64,000 nt of DNA from DATCMH01 sp036563505 (GTDB taxonomy: Bacteria; Pseudomonadota; Alphaproteobacteria; Rhizobiales; Beijerinckiaceae): positions 1 through 64,000 of the forward strand of contig DATCMH010000017.1 in assembly GCA_036563505.1 (NCBI GenBank), given 5' to 3'. Shown here piece after piece: positions 1-8,218 of this stretch (positions within the stretch are counted from its first letter, which is position 1; the number at the start of each line of letters is the position of its first letter). The translations under genes were made by a program, and so were the position numbers. The notes under the pieces were generated by a model. That model saw only the letters and a list, made by a program, of their open reading frames with translations, did no database searches and was not told the origin of the DNA.

Positions 1-205
1 TTCGCCTGCCGGTGCGCAGGCGAAACCCTCTCCCCCGAAGGGAGAGGCGTTGAGCATCCGAGTTTCGGATTTGTGTTCGTGTGTCTGACACGGCAGAGCG
101 CATTCTCCTCTCCCGGCAGGGGAGAGGGTCGCGTCGGCGGACCGGCCGACGCGACGAGCGCAGCCAACGGCGAAGCAAGGGTGAGGGGGTACTCTCCGCA
201 GCCAC
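1..205. repeat. Dispersed ~230-bp repeat, copy C1 (truncated by window start)
   Basis: Non-coding stretch made of small hairpins such as ctctcccggcaggggagag. It closely resembles 23804-24040 and 42803-43033: the three share a block beginning ttcgcctgccg, the ctctcccggcaggggagagg hairpin, and an end reading gagggtgagggggt (here with small changes). No convincing gene lies in it. The left end falls outside the window. Confidence 0.7.
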
Positions 206-223
206 TCGGGCCTCCACCCACCA

Positions 224-276
224 CCCCCTCATCCGGCCCGCTGTGCGGGCCACCTTCTCCCACGAGGGGAGAAGGG
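224..276. repeat. Short hairpin repeat, family D
   Basis: Contains ccctcatccgg, a small gc-rich stem, then the palindromic ccttctcccacgaggggagaagg. The same layout recurs at 8254-8310, 8466-8520, 24056-24110 and, more diverged, 55343-55552. It lies just past the stop of the class II aldolase gene, so it may act as a transcript end. There is no T-tract, so that role is an inference. Confidence 0.5.
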
Positions 277-295
277 AAACATCCACCAAACCCGA

Positions 296-943
296 TCACC
301 GCTGCCCGTAATGCCTGAACCGCTCGACCACCCGCCCCATCTCGGCCTCGTCCAGCACCACGGGCGTCAGGCCGCTCGCCAGCAGCGCGAGGTACTGCCG
401 CGCCAGGTTCTCCACCTCCTCGGCGAGGGCGAGGGCGGCGTCCGGTGTCCGACCGAGGGCGATAACGCCGTGGTTGGCGAGGAGCGTCGCGCGCACCCCG
501 TCGAGCGCCCGCACGGCGCTCTCGGCGAGGGCATCGGTGCCGAAAGTGGCGTAGTCGGCGCAGGGGATGGCATGCCCGCCGGCCATGGCCACCATGTAGT
601 GGAAGGCTGGGATCGGCCGCCGGGCGCAGGAGAGCGCCGTCGCCTGCGGGCTGTGGGTGTGGACGATGGCCTGGATCTCAGGGCGCGCGCGGTAGATCGC
701 GGCGTGAAACGGCGCCTCCGACGAGGGCTTTCGCGCCCCGTCCAGCACCGCGCCTTCGAGCGACAGAACCACAAGGTCGTCCGGCCCGATCGCGTCGTAG
801 GCGAGGCCTGAGGGCGTGACGACGAAGCCGCGCGCCACCCGCTCGGAGACGTTGCCGGAGCGGCCGGGGCTGAGGCCCTTGGCGCTCATCGCCCGCGCGG
901 CGGCGAGCACCCGCCCGGCGGCGTCCCGCTCCTCTGGGCTCAC
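296..943 (-). CDS. Class II aldolase/adducin-family protein, probable 5-methylthioribulose-1-phosphate aldolase
   Basis: A 215-residue zinc-dependent class II aldolase domain of the L-fuculose-phosphate aldolase type. Visible marks are the phosphate-binding SGNVSERV and TPSGLAYD segments, the metal ligands in VHTHSP, and the ANHG segment near residue 155. The GTG start overlaps the mtnA stop by 4 bases (GTGA), so the two are translationally coupled. Following MtnP, Apt and MtnA, the expected substrate is methylthioribulose-1-phosphate. Cleavage would give dihydroxyacetone phosphate and 2-(methylthio)acetaldehyde, as described for Ald2 of Rhodospirillum rubrum. The alternative is MtnB, a dehydratase of the same superfamily. 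No mtnC, mtnD or mtnE is in view, which favours the aldolase. Family assignment is firm; exact substrate is inferred. Confidence 0.85.
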   Translation of the reverse strand: MSPEERDAAGRVLAAARAMSAKGLSPGRSGNVSERVARGFVVTPSGLAYDAIGPDDLVVLSLEGAVLDGARKPSSEAPFHAAIYRARPEIQAIVHTHSPQATALSCARRPIPAFHYMVAMAGGHAIPCADYATFGTDALAESAVRALDGVRATLLANHGVIALGRTPDAALALAEEVENLARQYLALLASGLTPVVLDEAEMGRVVERFRHYGQR

Positions 944-2034
944 GCGGCGGCCTGCTCGGGGTAGAGGGCGAGCAGCCCCTCGCGGCTCGCCTCGGCCACA
1001 CCCCGCTCGGTGATGATGCCGGTGACGAGGCGCGCCGGCGTCACGTCGAAGGCCGGGTTCGCGGCGGGGCTGCCGGGCGCCGAAACCTGCACCGTGACGA
1101 TGGCGCCCGTGTCCGCGCGGCCGGTCAGATGCGTCACCTCGCGGGTGGAGCGTTCCTCGATAGGAATGTCGCGCACCCCGTCCTCGAGGCTCCAGTCGAT
1201 GGTCGAGACGGGCAAGGCGGCGTAGAAGGGCACGCCGTTGTCGCGCGCCGCGAGCGCCTTCAGGTAGGTGCCGATCTTGTTGGCAACGTCGCCCCGCGAC
1301 GTGGTGCGGTCCGAGCCGACGATGCACAGGTCCACCTGGCCGTGCTGCATCAGGTGGCCGCCGGCATTGTCGGTGATGAGGGTGTGCGGCACGCCGTGAT
1401 GGCCGAGCTCGAAGGCGGTGAGCGCCGCGCCCTGGTTGCGCGGCCGGGTCTCGTCGACCCAGACATGGACCGGAATGCCGGCCTCGTGGGCGGTGTAGAT
1501 CGGCGCCGTGGCGGTGCCCCAGTCCACCGTGGCGAGCCAGCCGGCATTGCAATGGGTGAGCACGTTGACCGGCCGTCCGAGCCGGCGATGCGCCTCGGCA
1601 ATCAGCGTCGCCCCGTGCTGGCCGATGGCGCGGCAGCAAGCGACATCTTCCTCGGCGATCTCGGCGGCAAGGCGGTAGCCGGCCTCGACCCGCTCGGCCG
1701 GTGGCAGAGCTTTGAGAGCGCCTGCCATGCGGGCAAGCGCCCAGCGCAGGTTGACGGCGGTGGGCCGGGTGCGCCCGAGGCGGGCGACGGCGGCGGCGAG
1801 CGCGTCGTCGCTCGCATCCGCGCGCAACGCGAGGCACAGGCCGTAAGCCGCCGTCACGCCGATGAGCGGCGCGCCGCGCACTACCATCGTGGTGATGGCC
1901 TCGGCCGCTTCCTCCACCGTCGCGAGGCGTTTGAGCACGAATTCGTGCGGCAGGCGCGTCTGGTCGATGACGGTGACGGACCAGCCGTCATCGGAGAGCC
2001 AGATCGTGCGGTAGGGCTGCCCGTCGATCCGCAT
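940..2034 (-). CDS. mtnA: S-methyl-5-thioribose-1-phosphate isomerase
   Basis: A 364-residue member of the eIF2B-like MtnA family, normal in length. It converts methylthioribose-1-phosphate to methylthioribulose-1-phosphate in methylthioadenosine salvage. Diagnostic segments are VVRGAPLIGVTAAYG near residue 50, the catalytic-cysteine region LTHCNAGWLAT, and the catalytic-aspartate region VGSDRTTSRGDVANKIGTY. The ATG overlaps the apt stop by one base (TGATG), and its own stop overlaps the aldolase GTG. The order mtnP, apt, mtnA, aldolase follows the chemistry: MTA is phosphorolysed, adenine is recovered, the sugar phosphate is isomerised and then cleaved. Confidence 0.96.
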   Translation of the reverse strand: MRIDGQPYRTIWLSDDGWSVTVIDQTRLPHEFVLKRLATVEEAAEAITTMVVRGAPLIGVTAAYGLCLALRADASDDALAAAVARLGRTRPTAVNLRWALARMAGALKALPPAERVEAGYRLAAEIAEEDVACCRAIGQHGATLIAEAHRRLGRPVNVLTHCNAGWLATVDWGTATAPIYTAHEAGIPVHVWVDETRPRNQGAALTAFELGHHGVPHTLITDNAGGHLMQHGQVDLCIVGSDRTTSRGDVANKIGTYLKALAARDNGVPFYAALPVSTIDWSLEDGVRDIPIEERSTREVTHLTGRADTGAIVTVQVSAPGSPAANPAFDVTPARLVTGIITERGVAEASREGLLALYPEQAAA

Positions 2035-2579
2035 CAGTGCCCCTCGAAGCTCATGAGCGTGCGCACCGGCACGTCGAGAGCCCGCAGCTTCTCGGCGCCG
2101 CCCAGATCCGGCAGGTCGATGACGAAGCAGGCGGCGACCACCTGCGCTCCGATCTGGCGCAGCAGGTTCACCGCCGCCACCGCCGTGCCGCCCGTGGCGA
2201 TAAGGTCGTCGACCAGGATGACCCGTTCCTCCTGGCCGATGGCGTCGGTGTGGATCTCCATCTCGTCGACGCCGTATTCGAGCGAGTAGGCGATGCGCAC
2301 CGTGGAATGGGGCAGCTTGCCCTTCTTGCGGATCGGCACGAATCCAGCCGAGAGCTGGTGCGCCACGGCGCCGCCTAAGATGAAGCCCCGCGCCTCGATG
2401 CCGGCGACCTTCTCGAGCCGGCCGCCCGCGTAAGGGTGGACCAGCTCATCGACCGCGCGTCGAAAAGCCCGCGCGTCGCCGAGCAGAGTGGTGATGTCGC
2501 GAAACAGGATGCCCGGCTTCGGATAATCCAGGATGGTGCGAACGGCGGCTTTCAGATCGGTGACGAGACGCTGATCCAT
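2034..2579 (-). CDS. apt: Adenine phosphoribosyltransferase
   Basis: A 181-residue type I phosphoribosyltransferase that makes AMP from adenine and PRPP in the cytosol. The PRPP-binding loop VILVDDLIATGGTA is seen near residue 120, and the N-terminal PGILFRDITTLL is typical of Apt. It sits in the MTA salvage operon directly upstream of mtnA with a one-base overlap. This suits recovery of the adenine that MtnP releases. Length and motifs are complete. Confidence 0.96.
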   Translation of the reverse strand: MDQRLVTDLKAAVRTILDYPKPGILFRDITTLLGDARAFRRAVDELVHPYAGGRLEKVAGIEARGFILGGAVAHQLSAGFVPIRKKGKLPHSTVRIAYSLEYGVDEMEIHTDAIGQEERVILVDDLIATGGTAVAAVNLLRQIGAQVVAACFVIDLPDLGGAEKLRALDVPVRTLMSFEGH

Positions 2580-2646
2580 CGCGGGCTCCGGCTGGCCGCG
2601 TCACCTTACGGATGTTCAGCCCGCCGTTCCACCGCGAAGCGGTGAC

Positions 2647-2886
2647 TCAGTCGTCGTCATCGTCGTCCTGCGGGCGCCCGCGCCGCTCCCAGCGGCGGCT
2701 TGGCCGCTCGTCGCGATAGACCCGCCGCTCGTAGACGCGGCGTCCCCGGTCGTCGTCGCGGACGATCGTGTCGACCCGCGTGTGCACGCCGTTCGACGAG
2801 TTCGAGCTTGAGTTGGACGAGGTGTTGCCCGCCAGCGCCGCGCTCGCGGCGACGGTGAGCCCGAGGGCCAGGACGCGTCTCTTCAT
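2647..2886 (-). CDS. Small exported protein with Ser/Asn-rich linker and poly-Asp tail
   Basis: A 79-residue protein starting MKRRVLALGLTVAASAALA, a clear Sec signal peptide with likely cleavage after ALA. The start at 2886 is preferred over an in-frame ATG six codons upstream because it places the basic residues directly before the hydrophobic core. The mature part has a Ser/Asn-rich stretch, an Arg-rich middle (RRVYERRVYRDE) and six terminal aspartates. No known domain is recognised. It lies on the same strand between mtnP and apt. A role in salvage is not implied; it may be an unrelated periplasmic protein. Confidence 0.7.
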   Translation of the reverse strand: MKRRVLALGLTVAASAALAGNTSSNSSSNSSNGVHTRVDTIVRDDDRGRRVYERRVYRDERPSRRWERRGRPQDDDDDD

Positions 2887-2959
2887 CGCGGTCTCCGGTT
2901 GCATCGACGAGAGGATGAAGAGCGCGCGATGAATCGGGGATGACCAGGATCGCCGCGCT

Positions 2960-3832
2960 CTACCGCAGCAAACGCCCGGCCACCGCGTCGAGTTTCGCCA
3001 TCAGAGCCGGGTCCCGGAACTCCGGCGCCGTCATGATGGCGTGCTCCAGCGCCCGGTCGGAACCGACGGGACAAGGCTCGTGCTCGGCCGGGAAGTCGCG
3101 GGCAAGCCGTGCGACGAGGCGGGCCGCCTTCTCCGCGTTCTGGCGCACCACGGCGATCACCGCCGAGACTTCGACCGCCGCGTGCTCCGGGTGCCAGCAA
3201 TCATAATCCGTCACCATGGCGACGGTGGCGTAGCTGATCTCCGCTTCCCGGGCGAGCTTGGCCTCGGGCATGTTCGTCATGCCGATGACGTCATAGCCCA
3301 GGCCCTTGTAGGTGAGGGACTCGGCGTATGACGAGAACTGCGGCCCCTCCATGCAGACGTAGGTGCCCCCGCGGGCGAAGGCGATGCCCTCGGCCGTCGC
3401 GGCCTCGGCCAGCCTTCCCTGCAGCTGCGGCGCGATCGGGTGAGCCATCGACACGTGAGCGACACAGCCGCGGCCGAAGAACGAGCTCTCCCGCTTGTGG
3501 GTGCGGTCGACGAATTGATCGACCAGCACGAAGAGCCCCGGATAGAGCTCCGCCTTGAACGAGCCGCAGGCGGAGATGGACACGAGGTCGGTGACGCCAG
3601 CGCGCTTCAGGACGTCGATGTTCGCCCGGTAGTCGATCTCGGACGGCGAGATGCGGTGGCCGCGCCCGTGCCGGGGCAGGAAGACCACGGCTGTGCTGCC
3701 GATACGCCCGATGCGCAGGGCGTCCGAGGGCTCGCCCCAGGGCGAGGCGATCCGCTCCTCGCGGACGCCCTCGAGCCCCGGCAGGTCGTAGACGCCGGAA
3801 CCGCCGATGACGCCGAGCACGGCTTTGGTCAT
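2960..3832 (-). CDS. mtnP: S-methyl-5'-thioadenosine phosphorylase
   Basis: A 290-residue PNP/MTAP-family phosphorylase that splits methylthioadenosine with phosphate to adenine and methylthioribose-1-phosphate. Family marks are GVIGGSGVYDLPGL at the N-terminus, the phosphate-site FLPRHGRGHRISPSEI, GGTYVCMEGPQFSS and MTNMPEAKLAREAEI. The start at 3832 (MTKAVLG) is chosen because the longer open frame runs back into the rho-independent terminator of petC. It is the first gene of the salvage cluster, followed by the small exported gene, apt, mtnA and the aldolase. Confidence 0.95.
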   Translation of the reverse strand: MTKAVLGVIGGSGVYDLPGLEGVREERIASPWGEPSDALRIGRIGSTAVVFLPRHGRGHRISPSEIDYRANIDVLKRAGVTDLVSISACGSFKAELYPGLFVLVDQFVDRTHKRESSFFGRGCVAHVSMAHPIAPQLQGRLAEAATAEGIAFARGGTYVCMEGPQFSSYAESLTYKGLGYDVIGMTNMPEAKLAREAEISYATVAMVTDYDCWHPEHAAVEVSAVIAVVRQNAEKAARLVARLARDFPAEHEPCPVGSDRALEHAIMTAPEFRDPALMAKLDAVAGRLLR

Positions 3833-3863
3833 GAGATCTCGCCCTGGTGAAACGGCTGACATG

Positions 3864-3886
3864 AAAAAGGCCCCTCGCGGGGCCTT
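3864..3886 (-). terminator. Rho-independent terminator of the petABC operon
   Basis: Perfect 8-bp inverted repeat aaggcccc/ggggcctt with a tcgc loop. Read on the minus strand it is followed by a run of T (from the aaaaa at 3864-3868). It lies 13 bases past the petC stop and before mtnP. Confidence 0.85.
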
Positions 3887-3898
3887 CATCGAAGCGGG

Positions 3899-4798
3899 TC
3901 AGCTGGACCCGTGCAGTTCGGGCTGGAGGCCCTTCACCTCGCCGCCGACACGGCCCCAGACCCGCTTCTTCACGAAGTAGATCAGGGCCGAGAACACGGC
4001 GAGGAAGAGCAGCACCTGGAAACCAAGGCGCTTGCGCGCCTCCATGTGCGGCTCCGCCGTCCAGACCATGAACGCCGAGACGTCCTTGGCGTATTGGTGG
4101 ACCGTCTCGGGCACGACGGGCTTGCCGTCGACCTTCGGATACTCGACCTGGCCATCGCTGATGGGCTTCGGCATCGCGATCACGTTGCCGGGATAATACT
4201 TGTTGTAGTGGCCGCCCTCCGGCACCGTGAAGCCCTGCGGCGGGTCCTCGTAGCCGACGAGCAGCGCCGTGATGTAGTCGACGCCCTGCTCCTGGTAGAT
4301 GGCGCCCGGCACCGGAAGGGCGTCGATGATGAACCAGGGGAAGCCGCGCTCGTAGGTGCGGGCCTTGGCCATGACGGAGAGGTCCGGCGGCGCCTTGCCA
4401 CCATTGGCGGCGGCCGCGGCCTGCTCGTTCGGGAACGCCCAGGGGAAGCGGTCGGCCGGGCGGCCGGGCCGCTCGAACATGTCACCCGACTCGTTCGGCC
4501 CGTCCTTGATCTTGTACTCGGCCGCGAGCGCCCTGACCTGAGCCGGTGAGAACTCGGGACCGCCGGGCTCCGCGAGGTTGCGGAAGGCGATCCGGGTGAG
4601 GCCGTGGCAGTTCGCGCAAACCTCGCGGTAAACCTTGAAGCCGCGCTGGAGTTGCGCCCGGTCGAAGGTGCCGAACGGCCCCGAGAAGCTCCACTTCTCC
4701 CGCGGCGGATGCGGCGTCTCGCCGGCGGCGAGCGCGGCTCCGGCAAAGCCCAGGAGGCCCGCCAGGGCACCCGCGACGAGGCGTGTCGTGATCGTCAT
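3899..4798 (-). CDS. petC: Cytochrome c1 subunit of the bc1 complex
   Basis: A 299-residue periplasmic haem protein anchored in the inner membrane. It has an N-terminal signal peptide ending near AALAAGE, the covalent haem site CANCH at residues 61-65, the probable axial-Met segment IAMPKPI, and one C-terminal transmembrane helix (VLLFLAVFSALIYFV) followed by a basic stop-transfer. It passes electrons from the Rieske protein to soluble or membrane cytochrome c. It lies 47 bases downstream of petB, and a strong terminator follows. Confidence 0.96.
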   Translation of the reverse strand: MTITTRLVAGALAGLLGFAGAALAAGETPHPPREKWSFSGPFGTFDRAQLQRGFKVYREVCANCHGLTRIAFRNLAEPGGPEFSPAQVRALAAEYKIKDGPNESGDMFERPGRPADRFPWAFPNEQAAAAANGGKAPPDLSVMAKARTYERGFPWFIIDALPVPGAIYQEQGVDYITALLVGYEDPPQGFTVPEGGHYNKYYPGNVIAMPKPISDGQVEYPKVDGKPVVPETVHQYAKDVSAFMVWTAEPHMEARKRLGFQVLLFLAVFSALIYFVKKRVWGRVGGEVKGLQPELHGSS

Positions 4799-4845
4799 CG
4801 TTGTTGGTCCTTGGCCCCGATCGTGGTCTCGATTCAGCCCTTGTC

Positions 4846-6129
4846 TCAACCCTTGGATTGCGGGGCCGCTGTCGCGCCCACCGGCATGCCGGCGCCCGAC
4901 TTGATCTGACTGCCGAGCACGCTCTCCAGGATGGAGCCTGGCATCGGCGTCGGACGTTCGAAAAGGCCGAGCAGGGGCAGGATCACCAGGAAGTGGACGA
5001 AGTAGTAGGCCGTGGCGATCTGCGAGGCGATCACGTACCAGCCGTCCGCCGGCTTGGCGCCGAGCCAGCCGAGCAGGATGCACACGCCCACGAACACCCA
5101 GAAGAACTGGCGGTAGAGCGGGCGGTAGTTCGCCGAGCGGATCCGCGAGGTGTCGAGCCACGGCACGAGGGCAAGGCAGACGATGGCGCCGAACATCGCG
5201 ATGACGCCGCCGAGCTTGTCCGGGATGGCGCGCAGGATCGCGTAGAAGGGCAGGAAGTACCATTCCGGCACGATGTGGGCGGGCGTCACCGAGGGGTTCG
5301 CCGGGATGTAGTTGTCCGCGTGGCCGAGATAGTTCGGCTGATAGAACACCCAGTACATGTAGAACATGAGGAAGACGACGAGGGAGAAGCCGTCCTTGAC
5401 CGTCATGTAGGGGTGGAACGGCACTGTCTCCTTGCCCGACTTGATCGGCAGGCCGGTCGGGTTGTTGTTGCCCGGCACGTGCAGCGCCCAGACGTGGAGG
5501 ATCGCCACGCCCATGATCATGAAGGGCAGAAGGTAGTGCAGCGAGAAGAAGCGGTTGAGCGTCGGGTTGCCGACCGAGTAGCCGCCCCACAGGAAGCTCA
5601 CGATGGTGTCGCCGACGACCGGGATCGCCGAGAACAGGTTCGTGATGACGGTGGCGCCCCAGAAGCTCATCTGGCCCCACGGCAGCACGTAGCCGAGGAA
5701 GGCGGTGGCCATCATCAGGAGGAAGATGATGACGCCGAGGAGATACAGCACCTCGCGGGGGGCCTTGTAGGACCCGTAGTAGAGGTTGCGGAAGATGTGA
5801 ATGTAGACGGCGACGAAGAACATCGACGCGCCGTTGGCGTGCAGATACCGCAGCAGCCAGCCGTAGTTCACGTCGCGCATGATGTGCTCGACGCTGTCGA
5901 ACGCCATCGTGGCGCTCGGCACGTAGTGCATCGCGAGCACCACGCCGGTGACGATCTGCATCACCAGCATGAAGAACAGGACGCCGCCGAAGGTCCAGAA
6001 GTAGTTCAGGTTCCGCGGCACCGGGAAGGCCACGAAGGACGAGTGGATCAGCCCGGCGATCGGCAGCCGGCTCTCGAACCACTTGGCGAAAGCGCTCTTC
6101 GGAACGTAGGACGTGGCGTGCTGGCTCAT
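4846..6129 (-). CDS. petB: Cytochrome b subunit of the bc1 complex
   Basis: A 427-residue polytopic membrane protein with the b-haem helices and the quinol-site PEWY motif at residues 288-291. VVLAMHY and the GYVLPWGQMSFWGATVI segment are also classical. It carries both b-type haems and the Qo and Qi sites. It is the middle gene of petABC, about 29 bases after the Rieske stop. The length suits an alphaproteobacterial cytochrome b not fused to c1. Confidence 0.97.
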   Translation of the reverse strand: MSQHATSYVPKSAFAKWFESRLPIAGLIHSSFVAFPVPRNLNYFWTFGGVLFFMLVMQIVTGVVLAMHYVPSATMAFDSVEHIMRDVNYGWLLRYLHANGASMFFVAVYIHIFRNLYYGSYKAPREVLYLLGVIIFLLMMATAFLGYVLPWGQMSFWGATVITNLFSAIPVVGDTIVSFLWGGYSVGNPTLNRFFSLHYLLPFMIMGVAILHVWALHVPGNNNPTGLPIKSGKETVPFHPYMTVKDGFSLVVFLMFYMYWVFYQPNYLGHADNYIPANPSVTPAHIVPEWYFLPFYAILRAIPDKLGGVIAMFGAIVCLALVPWLDTSRIRSANYRPLYRQFFWVFVGVCILLGWLGAKPADGWYVIASQIATAYYFVHFLVILPLLGLFERPTPMPGSILESVLGSQIKSGAGMPVGATAAPQSKG

Positions 6130-6158
6130 GGACAGGGCCTATTCTGGTTTAAGTCGCG

Positions 6159-6719
6159 TCAGACGACGGCGCCTTCGCCGATGCGGATCTTGGTGTCGGA
6201 CACGAAGGTATAGGGCGGGATCGGCAGGTTGATCGGTGCCGGGCCGCCGCGGACGCGTCCCGAGGTATCAAAGACGGAGCCGTGGCAAGGGCAGAACCAG
6301 CCGTTGTACTGGCCCTGGTTGCCGAGTGGGACGCAGCCCAGATGCGTGCAGTTGCCGTAGACGACGAGCCAGGGGGCGTGGCCCTCCTTGACGCGGGCCG
6401 AGTCGGGCTGCGGATCGCGCAAGGAGGCGACGTTGACGTCCTGCGCCGCCTTGATCTCGTCCGCCGTGCGGTGGCGGACGAAGATCAGCTTGCCGCGCCA
6501 GAACACCTTAACGGTCTGACCTGCCGCAATGGGCGAGAGGTCCATCTCGACCGGGGCGCCGGCGGCGATGGTCTCGGCGTCGGGAGCCAGCGATTGCAGG
6601 AAGGGCCACACGGCGGCGCCGACACCCACGGCCGCAGCGGCGCCCGTGGCCAGGAACAGCATGTCGCGCCGGGTCGGTTCGGATCCGTTGTCGGGATTGG
6701 TCGCCGCGTTGCTCGCCAC
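6159..6719 (-). CDS. petA: Rieske iron-sulfur subunit of the bc1 complex
   Basis: A 186-residue ubiquinol-cytochrome c reductase iron-sulfur subunit. The 2Fe-2S ligands are in CTHLGC (residues 124-129) and CPCHGS (143-148). A twin-arginine signal anchor begins TRRDMLFLATG. The GTG at 6719 is chosen because a GGAG lies nine bases before it. In-frame GTGs at 6734 and 6788 have weaker upstream sequences, so the start could lie up to 23 codons earlier. First gene of petABC. Confidence 0.93.
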   Translation of the reverse strand: MASNAATNPDNGSEPTRRDMLFLATGAAAAVGVGAAVWPFLQSLAPDAETIAAGAPVEMDLSPIAAGQTVKVFWRGKLIFVRHRTADEIKAAQDVNVASLRDPQPDSARVKEGHAPWLVVYGNCTHLGCVPLGNQGQYNGWFCPCHGSVFDTSGRVRGGPAPINLPIPPYTFVSDTKIRIGEGAVV

Positions 6720-7009
6720 GATGGGGCTCTCCACTTCCGAATCTCGTTCCGAGCCCTCGGGGAAGGCTCGTCGCGGGAGGCCGATCACCGGCCGTCACCA
6801 CAGCTTGTCAGATGCGCGCACCAGGGCGCCCGCGCAATGCGACGGGGCGTCGCCGCGCGGGCCGCTCTTTGGCATGGCGCTAGCAGCCTTGTCCAGAGCG
6901 GCCAAGCCGACCTCGAGCCTTGCCCAGGGCGGATTGTCGCGCCGAAAGCCGGGCCTTAAGCTTCCCTTGCGACAAGGGCCGATGACGAGCCCGACGGGAG
7001 GAGATCACA
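6720..7009. other. Divergent intergenic region, petABC / TRAP binding protein
   Basis: About 290 bases hold the promoters for two divergent units. I see no confident -35/-10 pair and no gene. A strong Shine-Dalgarno gggaggag at 6996-7003 serves the plus-strand gene. A small inverted repeat, ccttgcgacaagg, lies near 6965-6977. Confidence 0.5.
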
Positions 7010-8110
7010 ATGGATCGACGCACCCTGCTCAAAGGCGGAGTGGCGACTGGCGCGGCGGCCGGCGCCGCCTTCCCGATGCCGGCGCTCGCCCAGAGTCAGC
7101 CCCAGGTGCGCTGGCGTATGGCCTCGAGCTATCCGAAAACCCTGGACACGCTCTACGGTGCGGGCGCCCAGATCGCCAAGCGCGTGGCCCAGGCCACCGA
7201 CAATCGCTTCCAGATCCAGGTCTTCGCGGCGGGCGAGCTCGTCGGCGGCCTCCAGGTGCTCGACGCGGTCCAGAACGGCACGGTCGAGTGCGGCTACACC
7301 CTGTCGAGCTTCTACATCGGCAAGGACCCGACCTTCATGTTCGAAGGCTCGGTGCCGTTCGGCCTCAACACCCGCCATCACAATGCTTGGCTTTACCACG
7401 GCGGCGGGCTCGACCTCATCCGCGAGCATCTGCGCGATTACAACATCGTCTCGTTCCCGGCCGGCAACACCGGCGCGCAGATGGGCGGCTGGTTCCGCAA
7501 GGAGATCAACACGGCCGAGGATCTCAGGGGCGTGAAGTTCCGGATCGCCGGCATGGGCGGGCAGATCATGGCGAGGCTCGGCGTCGTGCCGCAGGTGCTG
7601 GCGGGCGGGGACATCTACCCGGCTCTCGAGCGCGGGACGCTCGACGCGGTGGAATGGGCCGGGCCCTATGACGACGAGCGGCTCGGCTTCTACAAGGTGG
7701 CCCGGTATTATTACTATCCGGGCTTCTGGGAGGGCACGGCCGGCGTCTCGCTCTACTCGAACCGCGCCCAGTACGATGCCTTGCCCGAGAGCTACCGCGC
7801 GGTGCTGGAGGCGGCCTGCGCCGAGGCAAACCTCTGGTGCTTGTCGAAATACGACGCCGAGAACCCGGATGCGCTGCGCCGCGTCGTCGCCAACGGCGCC
7901 CAGCTCCGCGCCTTCCCGAAGGAGGTGCTCGACGCCTGCTATCGGCAGGCCTTCCAGCTCTACGGCGAGATCGCGGCCTCGAACCCGAAGTTCAAGAAGG
8001 TCTACGACGCCTTCATGGCCTTCCGCGAAAAGGAGATCGCCTGGTTCCGCATCGGCGAATTTCCATTCGATTACTACATCTACTCGCAGCCGAACCAGGC
8101 GAGGCTGTGA
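7010..8110 (+). CDS. TRAP transporter solute-binding protein, DctP family
   Basis: A 366-residue periplasmic binding protein. The N-terminus MDRRTLLKGG with an Ala/Gly core ending PALAQ is a twin-arginine signal peptide. Family features are the opening RWRMASSYPKTLDT strand, GNTGAQMGGWFRKEI, the arginine-containing VKFRIAGMGG used to bind carboxylates, and LDAVEWAGPYDD. It probably binds an organic acid, with nearest resemblance to the alpha-keto acid/lactate (TakP-like) group. No dctQ or dctM membrane gene is adjacent, so it is an orphan or works with a transporter elsewhere. It has a strong ribosome binding site. Confidence 0.9.
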   Translation: MDRRTLLKGGVATGAAAGAAFPMPALAQSQPQVRWRMASSYPKTLDTLYGAGAQIAKRVAQATDNRFQIQVFAAGELVGGLQVLDAVQNGTVECGYTLSSFYIGKDPTFMFEGSVPFGLNTRHHNAWLYHGGGLDLIREHLRDYNIVSFPAGNTGAQMGGWFRKEINTAEDLRGVKFRIAGMGGQIMARLGVVPQVLAGGDIYPALERGTLDAVEWAGPYDDERLGFYKVARYYYYPGFWEGTAGVSLYSNRAQYDALPESYRAVLEAACAEANLWCLSKYDAENPDALRRVVANGAQLRAFPKEVLDACYRQAFQLYGEIAASNPKFKKVYDAFMAFREKEIAWFRIGEFPFDYYIYSQPNQARL

Positions 8111-8130
8111 GGGGCTTCGCGCTTTTCCCT

Positions 8131-8218
8131 TGTCATGGCCGGGCTTGACCCGGCCATCTCGGTTCTTTGCACTCGTGCCTTCACGCCGGGGTTCGCGGGT
8201 CGAGCCCGCGAACGACAT
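8131..8218 (+). repeat. Dispersed ~89-bp element, family A, copy 1
   Basis: Runs from tgtcatggccggg to gcgaacgacat. It contains two hairpins, atggccgggcttgacccggccat and ttcgcgggtcgagcccgcgaa, joined by a variable linker. Three further copies lie at 23676-23764, 42677-42765 and (inverted) 48682-48770. Confidence 0.8.

Noticed and set aside
3899..6082. Possible petB-petC fusion (as in some bc1 operons)
   Set aside because: The long frame reads cytochrome b out of frame in its first part. petC has its own start, signal peptide and the petB stop lies at 4846.
4801..6213. 470-residue open frame opposite cytochrome b
   Set aside because: Antisense to petB; highly charged, no domain, and the petB motifs are complete.
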